From Intrasporangium oryzae NRRL B-24470 (GTDB lineage: Bacteria > Actinomycetota > Actinomycetes > Actinomycetales > Dermatophilaceae), in NCBI RefSeq assembly GCF_000576595.1, contig NZ_AWSA01000010.1, positions 1-64,000 of the forward strand: DNA of 64,000 nt, in the 5' to 3' direction. The position numbers were made by a program, and so were the translations under genes. Below, one piece after another: positions 8,423 through 16,887 of this stretch; the stretch's first letter is position 1, and each line of letters begins with the position of its first letter. The notes below the pieces were generated by a model. That model was not told the DNA's origin. It saw only the letters and a program-made list of their open reading frames with translations, and ran no database searches.

Positions 8423-10081
8423 ATGTCCACCACCCTCACCATCTCCGGCCTCGACGTCGCCTTCGGCGCGCGCACCCTCTTCACGGGCCTCGACCTCACC
8501 CTCGCGGACGGCGACGTGACCGCGGTCGTCGGGCCGAACGGCTCCGGCAAGTCGACCCTGATGCGCACGATCGTCGGCGAGCTGGGCATCGAGTCCGGCT
8601 CGATCCGGCTCGCGCCGCGCGATGCGACGATCGCCTGGCTGCCGCAGCTGTTGCCGGACCCGACCGAGACGCTCCTCGCCTACGCGCGGCGCCGGACCGG
8701 CGTCGAGGCCGCCGACATCGAGCTCGAGTCCGCCTCGGCGGCGCTCGCCGACGGTCGACCGGGCTCCGACGAGCGGTACGCGAGCGCCCTCGAGCGCTGG
8801 CTGGCCCTCGGCGCGGCCGACCTCGAGGAGCGCCTCCCCGACGTCGCGGCGCGGGTGGGCCTCGACGTCGACCCGAGCCGGCCGCTCGGCACCCTCTCAG
8901 GCGGGCAGGCGGCCCGCGCCTGCCTCGTCGCCGTGCTTCTCAGCCAGTACGACGTCCTCCTCCTCGACGAGCCGACCAACAACCTCGACGCCCGTGGGCT
9001 CGAGCTCATGGCCTCGTTCGTCCGGTCGCACACGGGGCCCGTCCTCATCGCGAGCCACGACCGGACCTTCCTCGACGCGGTGACGACGAACGTCGTCGAG
9101 CTCGACCTCCGCCAGCAGCGGATCAGGCACTACACGGGGAACTACAGCGACTTCGTGGCCCATCGCACGCTCGCCCGCGCGCAGGCGTGGGAGGCCTACG
9201 AGGGGTATGCCGCCGAGCGCGACGCGCTCCTCGCACAGAGCCGCCAGCGCCGCGACTGGGCCGAGAAGGGCCGGCGCAACGTCGCCACGGGAGGTGAGAC
9301 CGACAAGCACATCAAGGAGAAGCACCGGGCTCGCGCCGACCGACAGGCGGCCAAGGGCGCCCGGATCGAGCGCGCCGCCGAACGCCTCGACGTCATCGAC
9401 CAGCCGCGCAAGGAGTGGCAGCTGCGATACACGATCACCGAGGGTCGCCCCTCCGCGGACGTCGTGGCCACGCTGGCGGAGGCCGTGGTGGACCGCCACG
9501 ACTTCCGCCTCGGGCCGGTCAGCCTCGTCGTGGGCCGTGGCGACCGGATCGCCGTCGTCGGCGACAACGGCAGCGGCAAGTCGACGCTCCTCGGCGCGCT
9601 CCTCGGCGAGCTGCCGCTCGCGTCGGGCCGCCAGTCGCTCGGTGCCCGTGTCTCGGTCGGGGTCCTCGACCAGCATCGCGGGCTGCTCGACCGCGACGAC
9701 CCGCTCGTCGACGTCGTGCGCGCCGCGCTCGGCCCCGCCCGGGCGACGGGACGCGAGTGGAACCTCGCCGACGTCCGGACCCTCCTGGCGAAGTTCGGGC
9801 TCGGGGCCGAGCACGTCGCACGGCCGGCGCGGAGCCTCTCGATGGGCGAGCGGACCCGCGCCCTGATGGCCCTCTTCCAAGGGCGGGAAGTCAACGTCCT
9901 CGTCCTCGACGAGCCGACGAACCACCTCGACGTCGACGCGATCGAGCAGCTCGAGGCCGCGGTGGCGGCCTTCTCGGGGACGGTGCTCGTCGTCAGCCAC
10001 GACGCGAGCCTGCTCAGCGGCATACGCCTCACGCACCGGTGGCATGTCGCGGACGGCCACGTCACCGTCGAGACCCTCTGA
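8423..10081 (+). CDS. ABC-F family ATPase (ribosome-associated type)
   Basis: Soluble protein of 552 residues with two ABC domains and no membrane segments. Walker A motifs are GPNGSGKST (37-45) and GDNGSGKST (around 379-387); signatures are LSGGQ and LSMGE; Walker B motifs [11 protein letters not shown] and [11 protein letters not shown] have the ABC-F type ending. Between the domains is a long, charged linker ([24 protein letters not shown]). ABC-F proteins bind the ribosomal E site; some are general translation factors and some protect from antibiotics. The sequence alone does not say which. An AGGAGA ribosome site precedes the ATG. It stands alone between serS and a convergent small gene. 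Confidence 0.9.
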   Translation: MSTTLTISGLDVAFGARTLFTGLDLTLADGDVTAVVGPNGSGKSTLMRTIVGELGIESGSIRLAPRDATIAWLPQLLPDPTETLLAYARRRTGVEAADIELESASAALADGRPGSDERYASALERWLALGAADLEERLPDVAARVGLDVDPSRPLGTLSGGQAARACLVAVLLSQYDVLLLDEPTNNLDARGLELMASFVRSHTGPVLIASHDRTFLDAVTTNVVELDLRQQRIRHYTGNYSDFVAHRTLARAQAWEAYEGYAAERDALLAQSRQRRDWAEKGRRNVATGGETDKHIKEKHRARADRQAAKGARIERAAERLDVIDQPRKEWQLRYTITEGRPSADVVATLAEAVVDRHDFRLGPVSLVVGRGDRIAVVGDNGSGKSTLLGALLGELPLASGRQSLGARVSVGVLDQHRGLLDRDDPLVDVVRAALGPARATGREWNLADVRTLLAKFGLGAEHVARPARSLSMGERTRALMALFQGREVNVLVLDEPTNHLDVDAIEQLEAAVAAFSGTVLVVSHDASLLSGIRLTHRWHVADGHVTVETL

Positions 10082-10118
10082 GCCGAGGCATCGGAGGGGC
10101 CCGACGGGTCCCGAGGGG

Positions 10119-10379
10119 TCAGGTCGTCGAGCGGGTGCGGCTCCAGCGCCAGATCGCCGTGACGATGAGGGCGCCGACGATCGAGCCGATGATGCCGCTC
10201 GGCCGCAGCTCGAGGCCGTCGCCCGCGACGAGGCTCGCGAGGAGACCGCCGACGAAGGAGCCGACGAGCCCGGCCACGATCGCCATGGTCCAGTCGATGC
10301 CCTTGGAGCCGCGGCCGAGGATGAGCTGCGCCGCCGCACCGACGAGCATTCCGAACAGGATGATGCCGATGATGAGCAT
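10119..10379 (-). CDS. GlsB/YeaQ/YmgE-family small membrane protein
   Basis: An 86-residue integral membrane protein with three hydrophobic segments. The family pattern is clear: an N-terminal IIGIILFGMLVGAAAQLI helix, the loop GRGSKGIDWT, then IVAGLVGSFVGGLLA and IIGSIVGALIVTAIW. The family is sometimes called transglycosylase-associated, but its function is not established. The ATG at 10379 lies six bases after TATGCT, a leaderless-type promoter. It is convergent with the ABC-F gene and divergent from zwf, whose starts are about 105 bases apart. Confidence 0.88.
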   Translation of the reverse strand: MLIIGIILFGMLVGAAAQLILGRGSKGIDWTMAIVAGLVGSFVGGLLASLVAGDGLELRPSGIIGSIVGALIVTAIWRWSRTRSTT

Positions 10380-10484
10380 GCCGCGAGCATAGGCGGCAGA
10401 CGGGACGCGCTCTCGGTGAATCGCCGAACGACGTATCCCTTCGCTGCCCTCCCCTCGCGGCACGATCTGCGCCACGCTGGGCAC

Positions 10485-11918
10485 ATGCCAGCCACGACCG
10501 TCGTCCTGTTCGGCGCCACCGGTGACCTGTCGAAGCGCAAGCTGCTCCCCGGCCTCCTCCACCTGCACGAGGCCCAGCTGCTCGAAGGGCTGCGCGTCGT
10601 CGCGACCTCGCTCGACGAGCTGACCCGCGAGGAGTTCCTCGACCTCGTCTTCGCGTCCGTCCGCGAGCACAGCAGCCACGACGTCAGCGACGCCGACCTG
10701 CAGGAGTTCGCCGACCGGATCCACTGGGTGCCTGGTAGCGCCGGGCCGCAGGGCATCCGGGCCGCCGTCGCCGAGTCGGAGGCGATCCTCGGGACGGACT
10801 GCTGGCGGCTGCACTACCTCAGCGTGCCGCCCAAGGCGGCGCTCGCCGTCGTCCACCAGCTCGCCGAGGCCGGGCTCGTCGAGCGCAGCCGGATCATCAT
10901 GGAGAAGCCGTTCGGCACCGACCTCGCGAGCGCCAGAGCCCTCAACGCCGAGCTCCACGAGGTCTTCGACGAGGAGCAGATCTTCCGCATCGACCACTTC
11001 CTCGGCAAGGAGGCGGCCCAGAACATCCTCGCCTTCCGCTTCGCCAACGGGCTCTTCGAGCCGATCTGGCACCGCAACCACATCGACCACATCCAGATCG
11101 ACGTCCCGGAGACGCTGGGCCTGGCGCAGCGCGCCGACTTCTACGAGGGCACCGGCGCCTACCGCGACATGGTCGTCACGCACCTCTTCCAGGTCCTCGC
11201 GTTCACGGCGATGGAGCCGCCCACGGCCCTCGAGCCGGGGGCGATCAGCGAGGAGAAGAACAAGGTGTTCCGGTCGATGTCGCCGATCGAGCCGTCCCAC
11301 GTCGTGCGCGGGCAGTACGTCGGCTACCGCGACGAGCCGGGGGTCGCGCACGACTCGCAGACCGAGACCTTCGTCGCGCTCAAGTGCTTCGTCGACAACT
11401 GGCGCTGGGCCGGCATCCCGTTCTACCTGCGCACGGGCAAGCGGATGGCGGAGGGCGCCCGGATCATCTCGATCGCCTTCAAGGAGCCGCCGCGCTCGAT
11501 GTTCCCGCCGGGGTCCGGCGTCGGCGACAACGGCCCCGACCACCTCACGTTCGACCTCGCCGACAAGTCGCGGATGTCGCTGTCGTTCTACGGCAAGCGT
11601 CCCGGGCCGGGGATGCGGCTCGACAAGCTCTCGATGCAGTTCTCGATGCACGAGACCGACTGGGCCGGCTCGGTCCTCGAGGCCTACGAACGGCTCATCT
11701 ACGACGCGGCGCGCGGCGACCGGACCCTCTTCACGTCGGCCGAGGGCATCGAGCGCCTCTGGGAGATCAGCCAGCCCCTCCTCGACCAGCCGCCCGTCGT
11801 CCGTCCCTACGACGTGGGCACCTGGGGCCCCAACCAGATCCACCAGCTCGTCGCGCCGTTCACGTGGCGGCTGCCCTTCGAGCGCCGTTGGCGCGACCCC
11901 AACCCGATGGGCGTCTGA
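10485..11918 (+). CDS. zwf: Glucose-6-phosphate 1-dehydrogenase
   Basis: First enzyme of the oxidative pentose phosphate pathway, making NADPH. The 477-residue protein has the nucleotide motif FGATGDLSKRKLLPGL (residues 9-24), the EKPFG strand, and the substrate signature RIDHFLGKE (168-176) with catalytic His171. The usual signature has Tyr (DHYLGKE); Phe here is a tolerated variant. The glucose-6-phosphate/NADP contacts RTGKRM and the C-terminal YERLIYDAARGDRTLF segment are present. The gene stands alone rather than with tal, pgl and opcA, so it may be a second Zwf paralogue. The hexamer CACGCT lies six bases before the ATG. Confidence 0.95.
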   Translation: MPATTVVLFGATGDLSKRKLLPGLLHLHEAQLLEGLRVVATSLDELTREEFLDLVFASVREHSSHDVSDADLQEFADRIHWVPGSAGPQGIRAAVAESEAILGTDCWRLHYLSVPPKAALAVVHQLAEAGLVERSRIIMEKPFGTDLASARALNAELHEVFDEEQIFRIDHFLGKEAAQNILAFRFANGLFEPIWHRNHIDHIQIDVPETLGLAQRADFYEGTGAYRDMVVTHLFQVLAFTAMEPPTALEPGAISEEKNKVFRSMSPIEPSHVVRGQYVGYRDEPGVAHDSQTETFVALKCFVDNWRWAGIPFYLRTGKRMAEGARIISIAFKEPPRSMFPPGSGVGDNGPDHLTFDLADKSRMSLSFYGKRPGPGMRLDKLSMQFSMHETDWAGSVLEAYERLIYDAARGDRTLFTSAEGIERLWEISQPLLDQPPVVRPYDVGTWGPNQIHQLVAPFTWRLPFERRWRDPNPMGV

Positions 11919-11926
11919 GCGGACCC

Positions 11927-11971
11927 CCGGACGCCCGCCGTCCGGCATACGGCAGGGACGGGGGTATGCCG
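11927..11971 (+). terminator. Terminator-like stems after zwf
   Basis: A 7-bp perfect stem with a 5-base loop (11927-11945) is followed by a second, overlapping 8-bp inverted pair of the REP-like word with a 13-base loop. The two stems are mutually exclusive, since 11943-11945 is used by both. Confidence 0.5.
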
Positions 11972-12199
11972 CTGAGTGGGCACGCGCGACCGCGTTCCCT
12001 GCGCGTCCCCTGGATGTCGTCGTGTGCGTCGCCGTCGATGAGGTCCGGACAGGCCCGTAAGGCTGCGAAGGACCCCGGCGGGGTGCGAACGATGCAGGTG
12101 AACTCTCGGTGCGCCCGTCGGGAATCACTGGCGACGGGGTCGGGGCCGTGCCATAGTGCCAATGAGCCGCAATGGCGTCCCCGGGGGGTCCAAGGCTTG

Positions 12200-12234
12200 C
12201 CCCACGTGCCACGGGGGACGTCCGTGCCGTGGGG
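12200..12234 (+). promoter_or_regulatory. Leader hairpin overlapping the luxR ribosome-binding site
   Basis: CCCCACG (12200-12206) pairs with CGTGGGG (12228-12234), and the stem continues inward through two single-base bulges (GC with GC, then ACGG with CCGT) to a 7-base loop. About 13 pairs form. The strong ribosome site GGGGAGGGG begins at 12231, so its first four bases lie in the 3' arm. The start ATG is at 12242. This could hold translation low until melted. Confidence 0.4.
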
Positions 12235-12241
12235 AGGGGCC

Positions 12242-15200
12242 ATGCTGGACGAGCGGTCGTTCGGCGGGCCGTCGGGTCTCGGCCGGGGTGGGGCCCCGAA
12301 GCGTCACATCCCTCGCCTGTCGACCCGAACACTGAACCGGGACCGGCTGCCGGTCCCCCAACCGCTCCAGTCCGCCCGCGAACGAGACCAGGGCACGGTC
12401 GTGCTCGTGGCCGGTGCGGTCGGTGCCGGAAAGACCTCCCTCCTGTCGTCATGGTCCGCGCAGCTGCTCGCTCGGGGCGACGGCGTCGGCTGGGCCTCGC
12501 TCGGTCGTGAGGACAACGACCCGCACGTGCTGTGGGGCACGGTCCTCGACGCCGTGCGGGACGCGACGGCCCGGCGGCCGGGCGTCCGCCCGCTCCCAGC
12601 CGGACTCGGCGACTGGGACGTCCCCGTCGACCCCGACCCGGACTTCGTCGGCCGGGTGGCCTCGGCCGTGGCGACGACCGGCGACGACATCTGGCTCCTC
12701 CTCGACGACGTCCACGTCGTCCGCGATCCTCGCTGTCTCGAGACGCTCGACCTGCTCCTGCGCTGGGCCCCGGCCAACCTCCACGTCGTGCTCGGCGCGC
12801 GGGCCGACCCCGCCCTGCGCATCGCGCGGCTGCGCATCGAGGGACGGCTGGCCGAGGTGCGCGACCATGACCTCCGGTTCACCGTCGCCGAGACCGCCAG
12901 CCTGCTCCTCGGCCATGGCATCGCCCTGAGCCAGGGCCAGCTCGCGACGCTCCACCGGCTGACCGAGGGCTGGGCGGCCGGGGTCGGCCTCGCCGCGCTC
13001 TCGCTCTCGACCGGACGCGACCCCGACGCCTTCCTCAGGGCCTTCGCGAGCGACGACGGCGCCATGGCCGGCTACCTCATCGACGAGGTCCTCGGCGGCC
13101 TGAGCGAGGACCGCCGCGACTTCCTGCTCGCGACGTGCGTGCCCGAGCGCCTCACCGTCGAGCTCGCAGGGCGCCTGTCGGGCCGGGACGACGCGGGCGC
13201 CGTGCTGCGCGAGCTCGCGGCCACCAACTCCCTCGTCACCGCCTCGACGACGGGCCTGTCGACCCACGGCCCGAGCAGCGCTCCGGTCGGCGCGGGGGTA
13301 GAGGTCGACACCGGGGACGGCAGCTCGCTCGCCCGGACGACGGACGAGACGGCAGGCGACCAGACGGGAGGCGACGAGACGGCAGGGGCCGCGACGGCCG
13401 GCCCGGTGGACTTCCCGGCGGACGGCGCCGACGAGCTCCCCGAAGGGATCCACGAAGAGGTCCCCGAGCGCCGCGAGCCGGAGGACATCGGGGCTGGCAC
13501 GAGCTACCGCTACCACGCCCTGCTGCGCAGCTACCTCCGCGCCCGGCTGCAGGCCGCCAGCCTGAGCCGGTCGAGCCGGATGCACGCGGAGACGGCGGTG
13601 TGGTTCGCCGAGCGCGACCTCGCTGCCGACGCCCTCGACCATGCCGTCGCCTCCGGGCGGGCGGAGCTCGTCCGCGGCATGCTCCACCGGTATGCCCTCG
13701 GGCTGCTCCTCGACGGACGGTTCGCGACCGTCGGCCGCGCCCTGACCCGTGCGCCGGAGGACGTGCGACGACAGCCGGCCGTCGTCGCCCTGGCCGCGCT
13801 GACGAGCCTCGAGTCCGGCGACCTCGGGACTGCCGAGATGCACCTCGCGGCCCTGGCACGCGCCCGCGAGGTGACCGACGAGGCGGCCGCCGTCGCGGAC
13901 GAACCGCATGTCGCCTACGAGCCCCTTCCGGTCGACCGGCTCGTCGCCCTGGCCCATCACCACGCTGCCCGCCTCGCCGGACGTCCGGACCCTGGCGCCA
14001 CCGAGGTCTCCGCCACTGGGTGGGACTCCGGCTTCGGGGCGGCCTTCGCCCCGAACCTGCGTGACCTCGAGCTGATGGAGCGGATCCAGACCGCGATCAC
14101 CCTGCTCAGCCGGGGCCGGACGCCCGAGGCGGCCGTCATGCTCGAGTCGGCCATGGAGACGGCCATCCGGACCGGCCACGACCACGCCGTCATGGCGTGC
14201 AAGGCGGGTCTCGCCGGCGCGGCCGCCGTGGCCGGCGACCTCGACGCCATGGAGCAGTGGGCCCTCCGTGCCATCGCCTACGCCTCCCCCCGGGGATGGG
14301 CCGCGTCACCGAAGCTGCTCATGCCCTACGTCCTCGCAGCGTCGGCGGCTCACGAACGCTACGACCTCACCCGGGCCGGTCGCCTCATCGACCTTGCCGC
14401 CGCCATCCTCGACGGAGCGGGCCCCACAGTGGGCGGACGGACACCCCGGCAGGGGATCGACCTCGACCCCGAGATCATCCGTGGCGTGCGATCCGTGGCT
14501 GCCTCGGTCGGGTTCGCGCTCGCCGAGGACGACCCCGCCCGGCGGCGCGACATCGTCACAGCTCGTGCCGAGTCCATCGCCGAGCTCGGCCCGGTCACGG
14601 GCCCGACCGGGCACGCACCGCTGACCGCGCCCCTCGCTGCCTATGAGCTCACCGAGCAGCACCGAATGGCACTGATGACCGGCCAGCTCACCGTCGCCAC
14701 CGCCGTCGAGCACCTCGCGGCCCTCCGCCCGGAGCTCGAGGGCGACCTCGCCGTCATGCGCGCCCTCCACGCCCTGCGCCTCGGCCACCAGGCCGAGGCC
14801 CGAGCGCAGAGCAGCCCTGTGACGAGCGGCCTGGTGGTGCCCATGCTCGTCACGGCGACGATCAGCGCCTGGCTCGTCGAGGTGACCGTCGCCCTGCGCA
14901 ACGACCAGCCGACCGTGGCCCACGAGGCGCTGCTGACCGCGCTCGACCTCGCAGCCCCGCGACACGGCATACGCATCCTGCTCCAGGTCTCCAGCGAGGT
15001 CGTCGACGCGCTCCGTGAGGCCCGGGGCCGTTTCGGGAAGCACGAGGACTTCGTCGACGAGGCCCTGGCCGTCGCCGGACGCGCCGCAGGAGAGGAGCGG
15101 ACACTGCTCGCCGACGGCCTGCAGGGCGCCCCGCTCCTCAGCCCCCGCGAGCTGTCCCTCCTGCGCGACCTCCCCTCGATGCTGACCGTGGCCGAGATCG

Positions 15201-15322
15201 CCCGGGCCCGGGCAGTCAGCCCCAACACCATCAAGACCCAGCTGCGGTCGCTCTTCGAGAAGCTCGACGTGACGACCCGGCGCGACGCCGTGGCCACCGG
15301 TCGGCGGGCCGGACTCATCTGA
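12242..15322 (+). CDS. Large ATP-binding LuxR-family regulator (MalT/LAL type)
   Basis: A 1026-residue signal-transduction ATPase. The N-terminal NTPase has a P-loop AGAVGAGKTS (58-67) and a Walker B WLLLDDVHVV. The middle is an all-helical, TPR/ARM-like region from about residue 430 on, rich in Ala-Leu-Glu helices. The C-terminal LuxR helix-turn-helix reads LSPRELSLLRDLP, TVAEIARARAVSPNTIKTQL, FEKLDVTTRRDAV. An acidic Asp/Glu/Gly/Thr-rich insert (about residues 340-415) interrupts the region after the NTPase. MalT-like regulators bind an inducer and DNA; no target is evident because the gene stands alone. The start is the ATG with GGGGAGGGG just upstream; the long frame before it overlaps zwf and is not coding. 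Confidence 0.88.
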   Translation: MLDERSFGGPSGLGRGGAPKRHIPRLSTRTLNRDRLPVPQPLQSARERDQGTVVLVAGAVGAGKTSLLSSWSAQLLARGDGVGWASLGREDNDPHVLWGTVLDAVRDATARRPGVRPLPAGLGDWDVPVDPDPDFVGRVASAVATTGDDIWLLLDDVHVVRDPRCLETLDLLLRWAPANLHVVLGARADPALRIARLRIEGRLAEVRDHDLRFTVAETASLLLGHGIALSQGQLATLHRLTEGWAAGVGLAALSLSTGRDPDAFLRAFASDDGAMAGYLIDEVLGGLSEDRRDFLLATCVPERLTVELAGRLSGRDDAGAVLRELAATNSLVTASTTGLSTHGPSSAPVGAGVEVDTGDGSSLARTTDETAGDQTGGDETAGAATAGPVDFPADGADELPEGIHEEVPERREPEDIGAGTSYRYHALLRSYLRARLQAASLSRSSRMHAETAVWFAERDLAADALDHAVASGRAELVRGMLHRYALGLLLDGRFATVGRALTRAPEDVRRQPAVVALAALTSLESGDLGTAEMHLAALARAREVTDEAAAVADEPHVAYEPLPVDRLVALAHHHAARLAGRPDPGATEVSATGWDSGFGAAFAPNLRDLELMERIQTAITLLSRGRTPEAAVMLESAMETAIRTGHDHAVMACKAGLAGAAAVAGDLDAMEQWALRAIAYASPRGWAASPKLLMPYVLAASAAHERYDLTRAGRLIDLAAAILDGAGPTVGGRTPRQGIDLDPEIIRGVRSVAASVGFALAEDDPARRRDIVTARAESIAELGPVTGPTGHAPLTAPLAAYELTEQHRMALMTGQLTVATAVEHLAALRPELEGDLAVMRALHALRLGHQAEARAQSSPVTSGLVVPMLVTATISAWLVEVTVALRNDQPTVAHEALLTALDLAAPRHGIRILLQVSSEVVDALREARGRFGKHEDFVDEALAVAGRAAGEERTLLADGLQGAPLLSPRELSLLRDLPSMLTVAEIARARAVSPNTIKTQLRSLFEKLDVTTRRDAVATGRRAGLI

Positions 15323-15341
15323 GGCGCGCCGCAGTCGAGGT

Positions 15342-15358
15342 CCTCCGCGGGTCGGAGG
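15342..15358. terminator. Short GC-rich hairpin between convergent luxR and cupin gene
   Basis: CCTCCG (15342-15347) and CGGAGG (15353-15358) flank a 5-base loop. The stem is only six pairs, so termination is plausible but weakly supported. Confidence 0.3.
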
Positions 15359-15411
15359 TGCTCGGGGATGAGAAGGTCAACGGCCCGGTCGCCGCGACGT
15401 GGATGAGCCCC

Positions 15412-15774
15412 TCAGATGGCCTCGACCACGGCGGTCAGGTCCCCACCGGCGTTCCCCGTGTTGACGACGCCGGCCGGCTCGAGAAGCAGCGCCTTCACGT
15501 GGCCGTCGGCCCGGGGGCAGTGCTCCACGCCGCGCGGGACCACGAACAGCTGACCCGGTCCCAGGGTCACGTCCCCGTCGCGCAGCTGGATGGTCAAGGT
15601 GCCTTCGATGACGAGGAAGAGCTCGTCGGTGTCGTCATGGGTGTGCCAGACGAACTCGCCCTGCACCTTCACGAGCTTGACCTCGTAGTCGTTGAGCCTG
15701 GCCACGAGCTTGGGCGACCAGAGATCCGAGAAGAGCTCGAACTTCTCGGCGAGGTCCACGACATCGGTGCTCAT
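15412..15774 (-). CDS. Cupin-domain protein
   Basis: A 120-residue single-domain cupin (beta-barrel). Motif 1 reads EFVWHTHDDTDELFLVIEG and gives the metal-binding His-x-His and Glu; motif 2 reads PRGVEHCP and gives the last His. So the full metal site is present. Proteins of this type are small metal-dependent enzymes or sensors, often isomerases or mannose-6-phosphate-isomerase-like; the substrate cannot be told. The ATG at 15774 lies six bases after CACACT, a leaderless-type arrangement. A GNAT gene lies 67 bases upstream on the same strand with its own promoter-like hexamer. Confidence 0.85.
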   Translation of the reverse strand: MSTDVVDLAEKFELFSDLWSPKLVARLNDYEVKLVKVQGEFVWHTHDDTDELFLVIEGTLTIQLRDGDVTLGPGQLFVVPRGVEHCPRADGHVKALLLEPAGVVNTGNAGGDLTAVVEAI

Positions 15775-15841
15775 ACGCCCAGTGTGCCGTCGACGGCGGC
15801 TGCTCGTCGGGGTGGCGTCCCGGGTGGCGACGTCCGGTCCG

Positions 15842-16378
15842 TCAGCCAGCAAGGGCGGCGATCTCGGGCGGGTACTCGACCCGCCCTCGCACGAGCGGGT
15901 CGTAGCCGGACAGCAGGTACACCTGAGCGGCCTCCGGGGGCGCCCAGTCCGGCAGCTCGAGGGCGATCCCATGTGCCGGGGCGAACGTGAACCCGAGCCG
16001 CCCGTAGAAGCGGGGGCTGCCCTCGAGGACCACGAGCGGCTCGCCGCGGCGGTCCGCCTCCTCAACCGCGGCGCGCACCAGAGCCGAGCCGATCCCTCGC
16101 CCCTCGTACTCAGGCGCCACGGCGAGCGGGGTCAGGGTCAGGATCTCTCGCCGGTTGCCTGCATCGTCGACCAGGTCGGTGCCGCTCAGCATGACGTAAC
16201 CGACGACACGGTCGTCGGCCCGGGCGACGAGCGCGAACCCGGCCCGGTAACGCGGCGACACGCGGATGGCCGCGACCATGTCGGCCACCTTCGGCTCCTT
16301 CGCGAACGCGCGGCGCACGACCTCGTCCACCGCGGCGTGGTCGGCAGGCAGCTCGGCGTCGATGACCAGATCGTCCAC
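15842..16378 (-). CDS. GNAT-family N-acetyltransferase
   Basis: Acetyl-CoA-dependent transferase of 178 residues. The acetyl-CoA site is the motif LAVAPEYEGRGIGSALVRAA (conserved Q/R-x-x-G-x-G/A as EGRGIG), followed by the strand LVVLEGSPRFYGRLGF, typical of the YhbS-like subgroup. The acceptor is unknown. The start is the GTG at 16378, exactly six bases after TAGCGT, which supports a leaderless transcript. A near-perfect copy of the TCACCC-N5-GGGTGA dyad lies about 75 bases upstream, between this gene and the divergent small gene. Confidence 0.85.
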   Translation of the reverse strand: MDDLVIDAELPADHAAVDEVVRRAFAKEPKVADMVAAIRVSPRYRAGFALVARADDRVVGYVMLSGTDLVDDAGNRREILTLTPLAVAPEYEGRGIGSALVRAAVEEADRRGEPLVVLEGSPRFYGRLGFTFAPAHGIALELPDWAPPEAAQVYLLSGYDPLVRGRVEYPPEIAALAG

Positions 16379-16450
16379 AGCGGCACGCTAGGTCCCCCTG
16401 CGGCCCCCGCGCCACGCGTTTGTCGGTTTCGCCGGGCCGATCGGGTCGTG

Positions 16451-16467
16451 TCACCTCTCAGGGGTGA
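16451..16467. promoter_or_regulatory. TCACC(C/T)-N5-GGGTGA dyad, variant copy
   Basis: TCACCT-CTCAG-GGGTGA, one mismatch from the perfect dyads at 21723, 21804 and 26801. It lies between the divergent acetyltransferase gene and the small gene at 16561. Confidence 0.45.
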
Positions 16468-16560
16468 GTCGCCGGACGGCCGGCGCCCTCATGATGTGAG
16501 GTGCCGAGCGTGGGCTCGGCACAGCGAGGGATGACCAACGACGACCCGTCCGGAGGTGTC

Positions 16561-16767
16561 ATGCGCTACGAATTCGTCCTCGCCGAGCGAATCCCCGAGA
16601 CGGCGCGGGCCGCGTTCCCCGAGCTCGAGAAGTCCGACGTGCTCGTCGCCCAGACCGGCACCGTCCTCTACGGCCCGGTGACCGACCAGCCGCACCTGCA
16701 CGGCCTGCTCGACCGGTTTCAGGACCTCGGCCTGACCGTGGTCGAGATGCGCCAGCTGCCCGACTGA
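16561..16767 (+). CDS. Small conserved-type hypothetical protein
   Basis: A 68-residue acidic protein beginning MRYEFVLAERIPE and ending EMRQLPD. It has an alternating strand/helix pattern (strand, helix, two strands, helix DLGLTVVEM) with no signal peptide or membrane segment. I do not recognise a characterised family; small alpha/beta proteins like this are common next to stress or regulatory genes in actinobacteria. The ATG at 16561 was chosen over the earlier in-frame starts because a GGAGG ribosome site lies at the right distance. Confidence 0.6.
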   Translation: MRYEFVLAERIPETARAAFPELEKSDVLVAQTGTVLYGPVTDQPHLHGLLDRFQDLGLTVVEMRQLPD

Positions 16768-16887
16768 GGGCGCGACCGAGGGCGCGACCGGGCGGTTGTG
16801 CGCCCAGCCGGGCGAGGCTGCGCCCGACCGTGCGCGCCACGCCGAATGACCCCGACGGAGCCTGGCCGAGCCGGTGGCGCTCACACC

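Larger units (their letters stand above)
11919..12241. other. Intergenic region zwf to luxR: terminator, REP-like words and a leader hairpin
   Basis: No gene is supported here. After zwf comes a CCGGACG/CGTCCGG stem (11927-11933/11939-11945) and then an inverted pair of the recurrent word, CGGCATAC (11943-11950) and GTATGCCG (11964-11971). The middle, about 11990-12195, shows nothing I can assign. The end holds the hairpin at 12200-12234 described separately. Confidence 0.5.

Noticed and set aside
11384-12241. Extension of the LuxR-type regulator by 286 residues
   Set aside because: It overlaps zwf in another frame and is Arg/Pro-rich; the ATG at 12242 has a strong ribosome site.
10119-12452. 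777-residue minus-strand frame
   Set aside because: Only its last 86 codons are a real gene (the small membrane protein); the rest is antisense to zwf.
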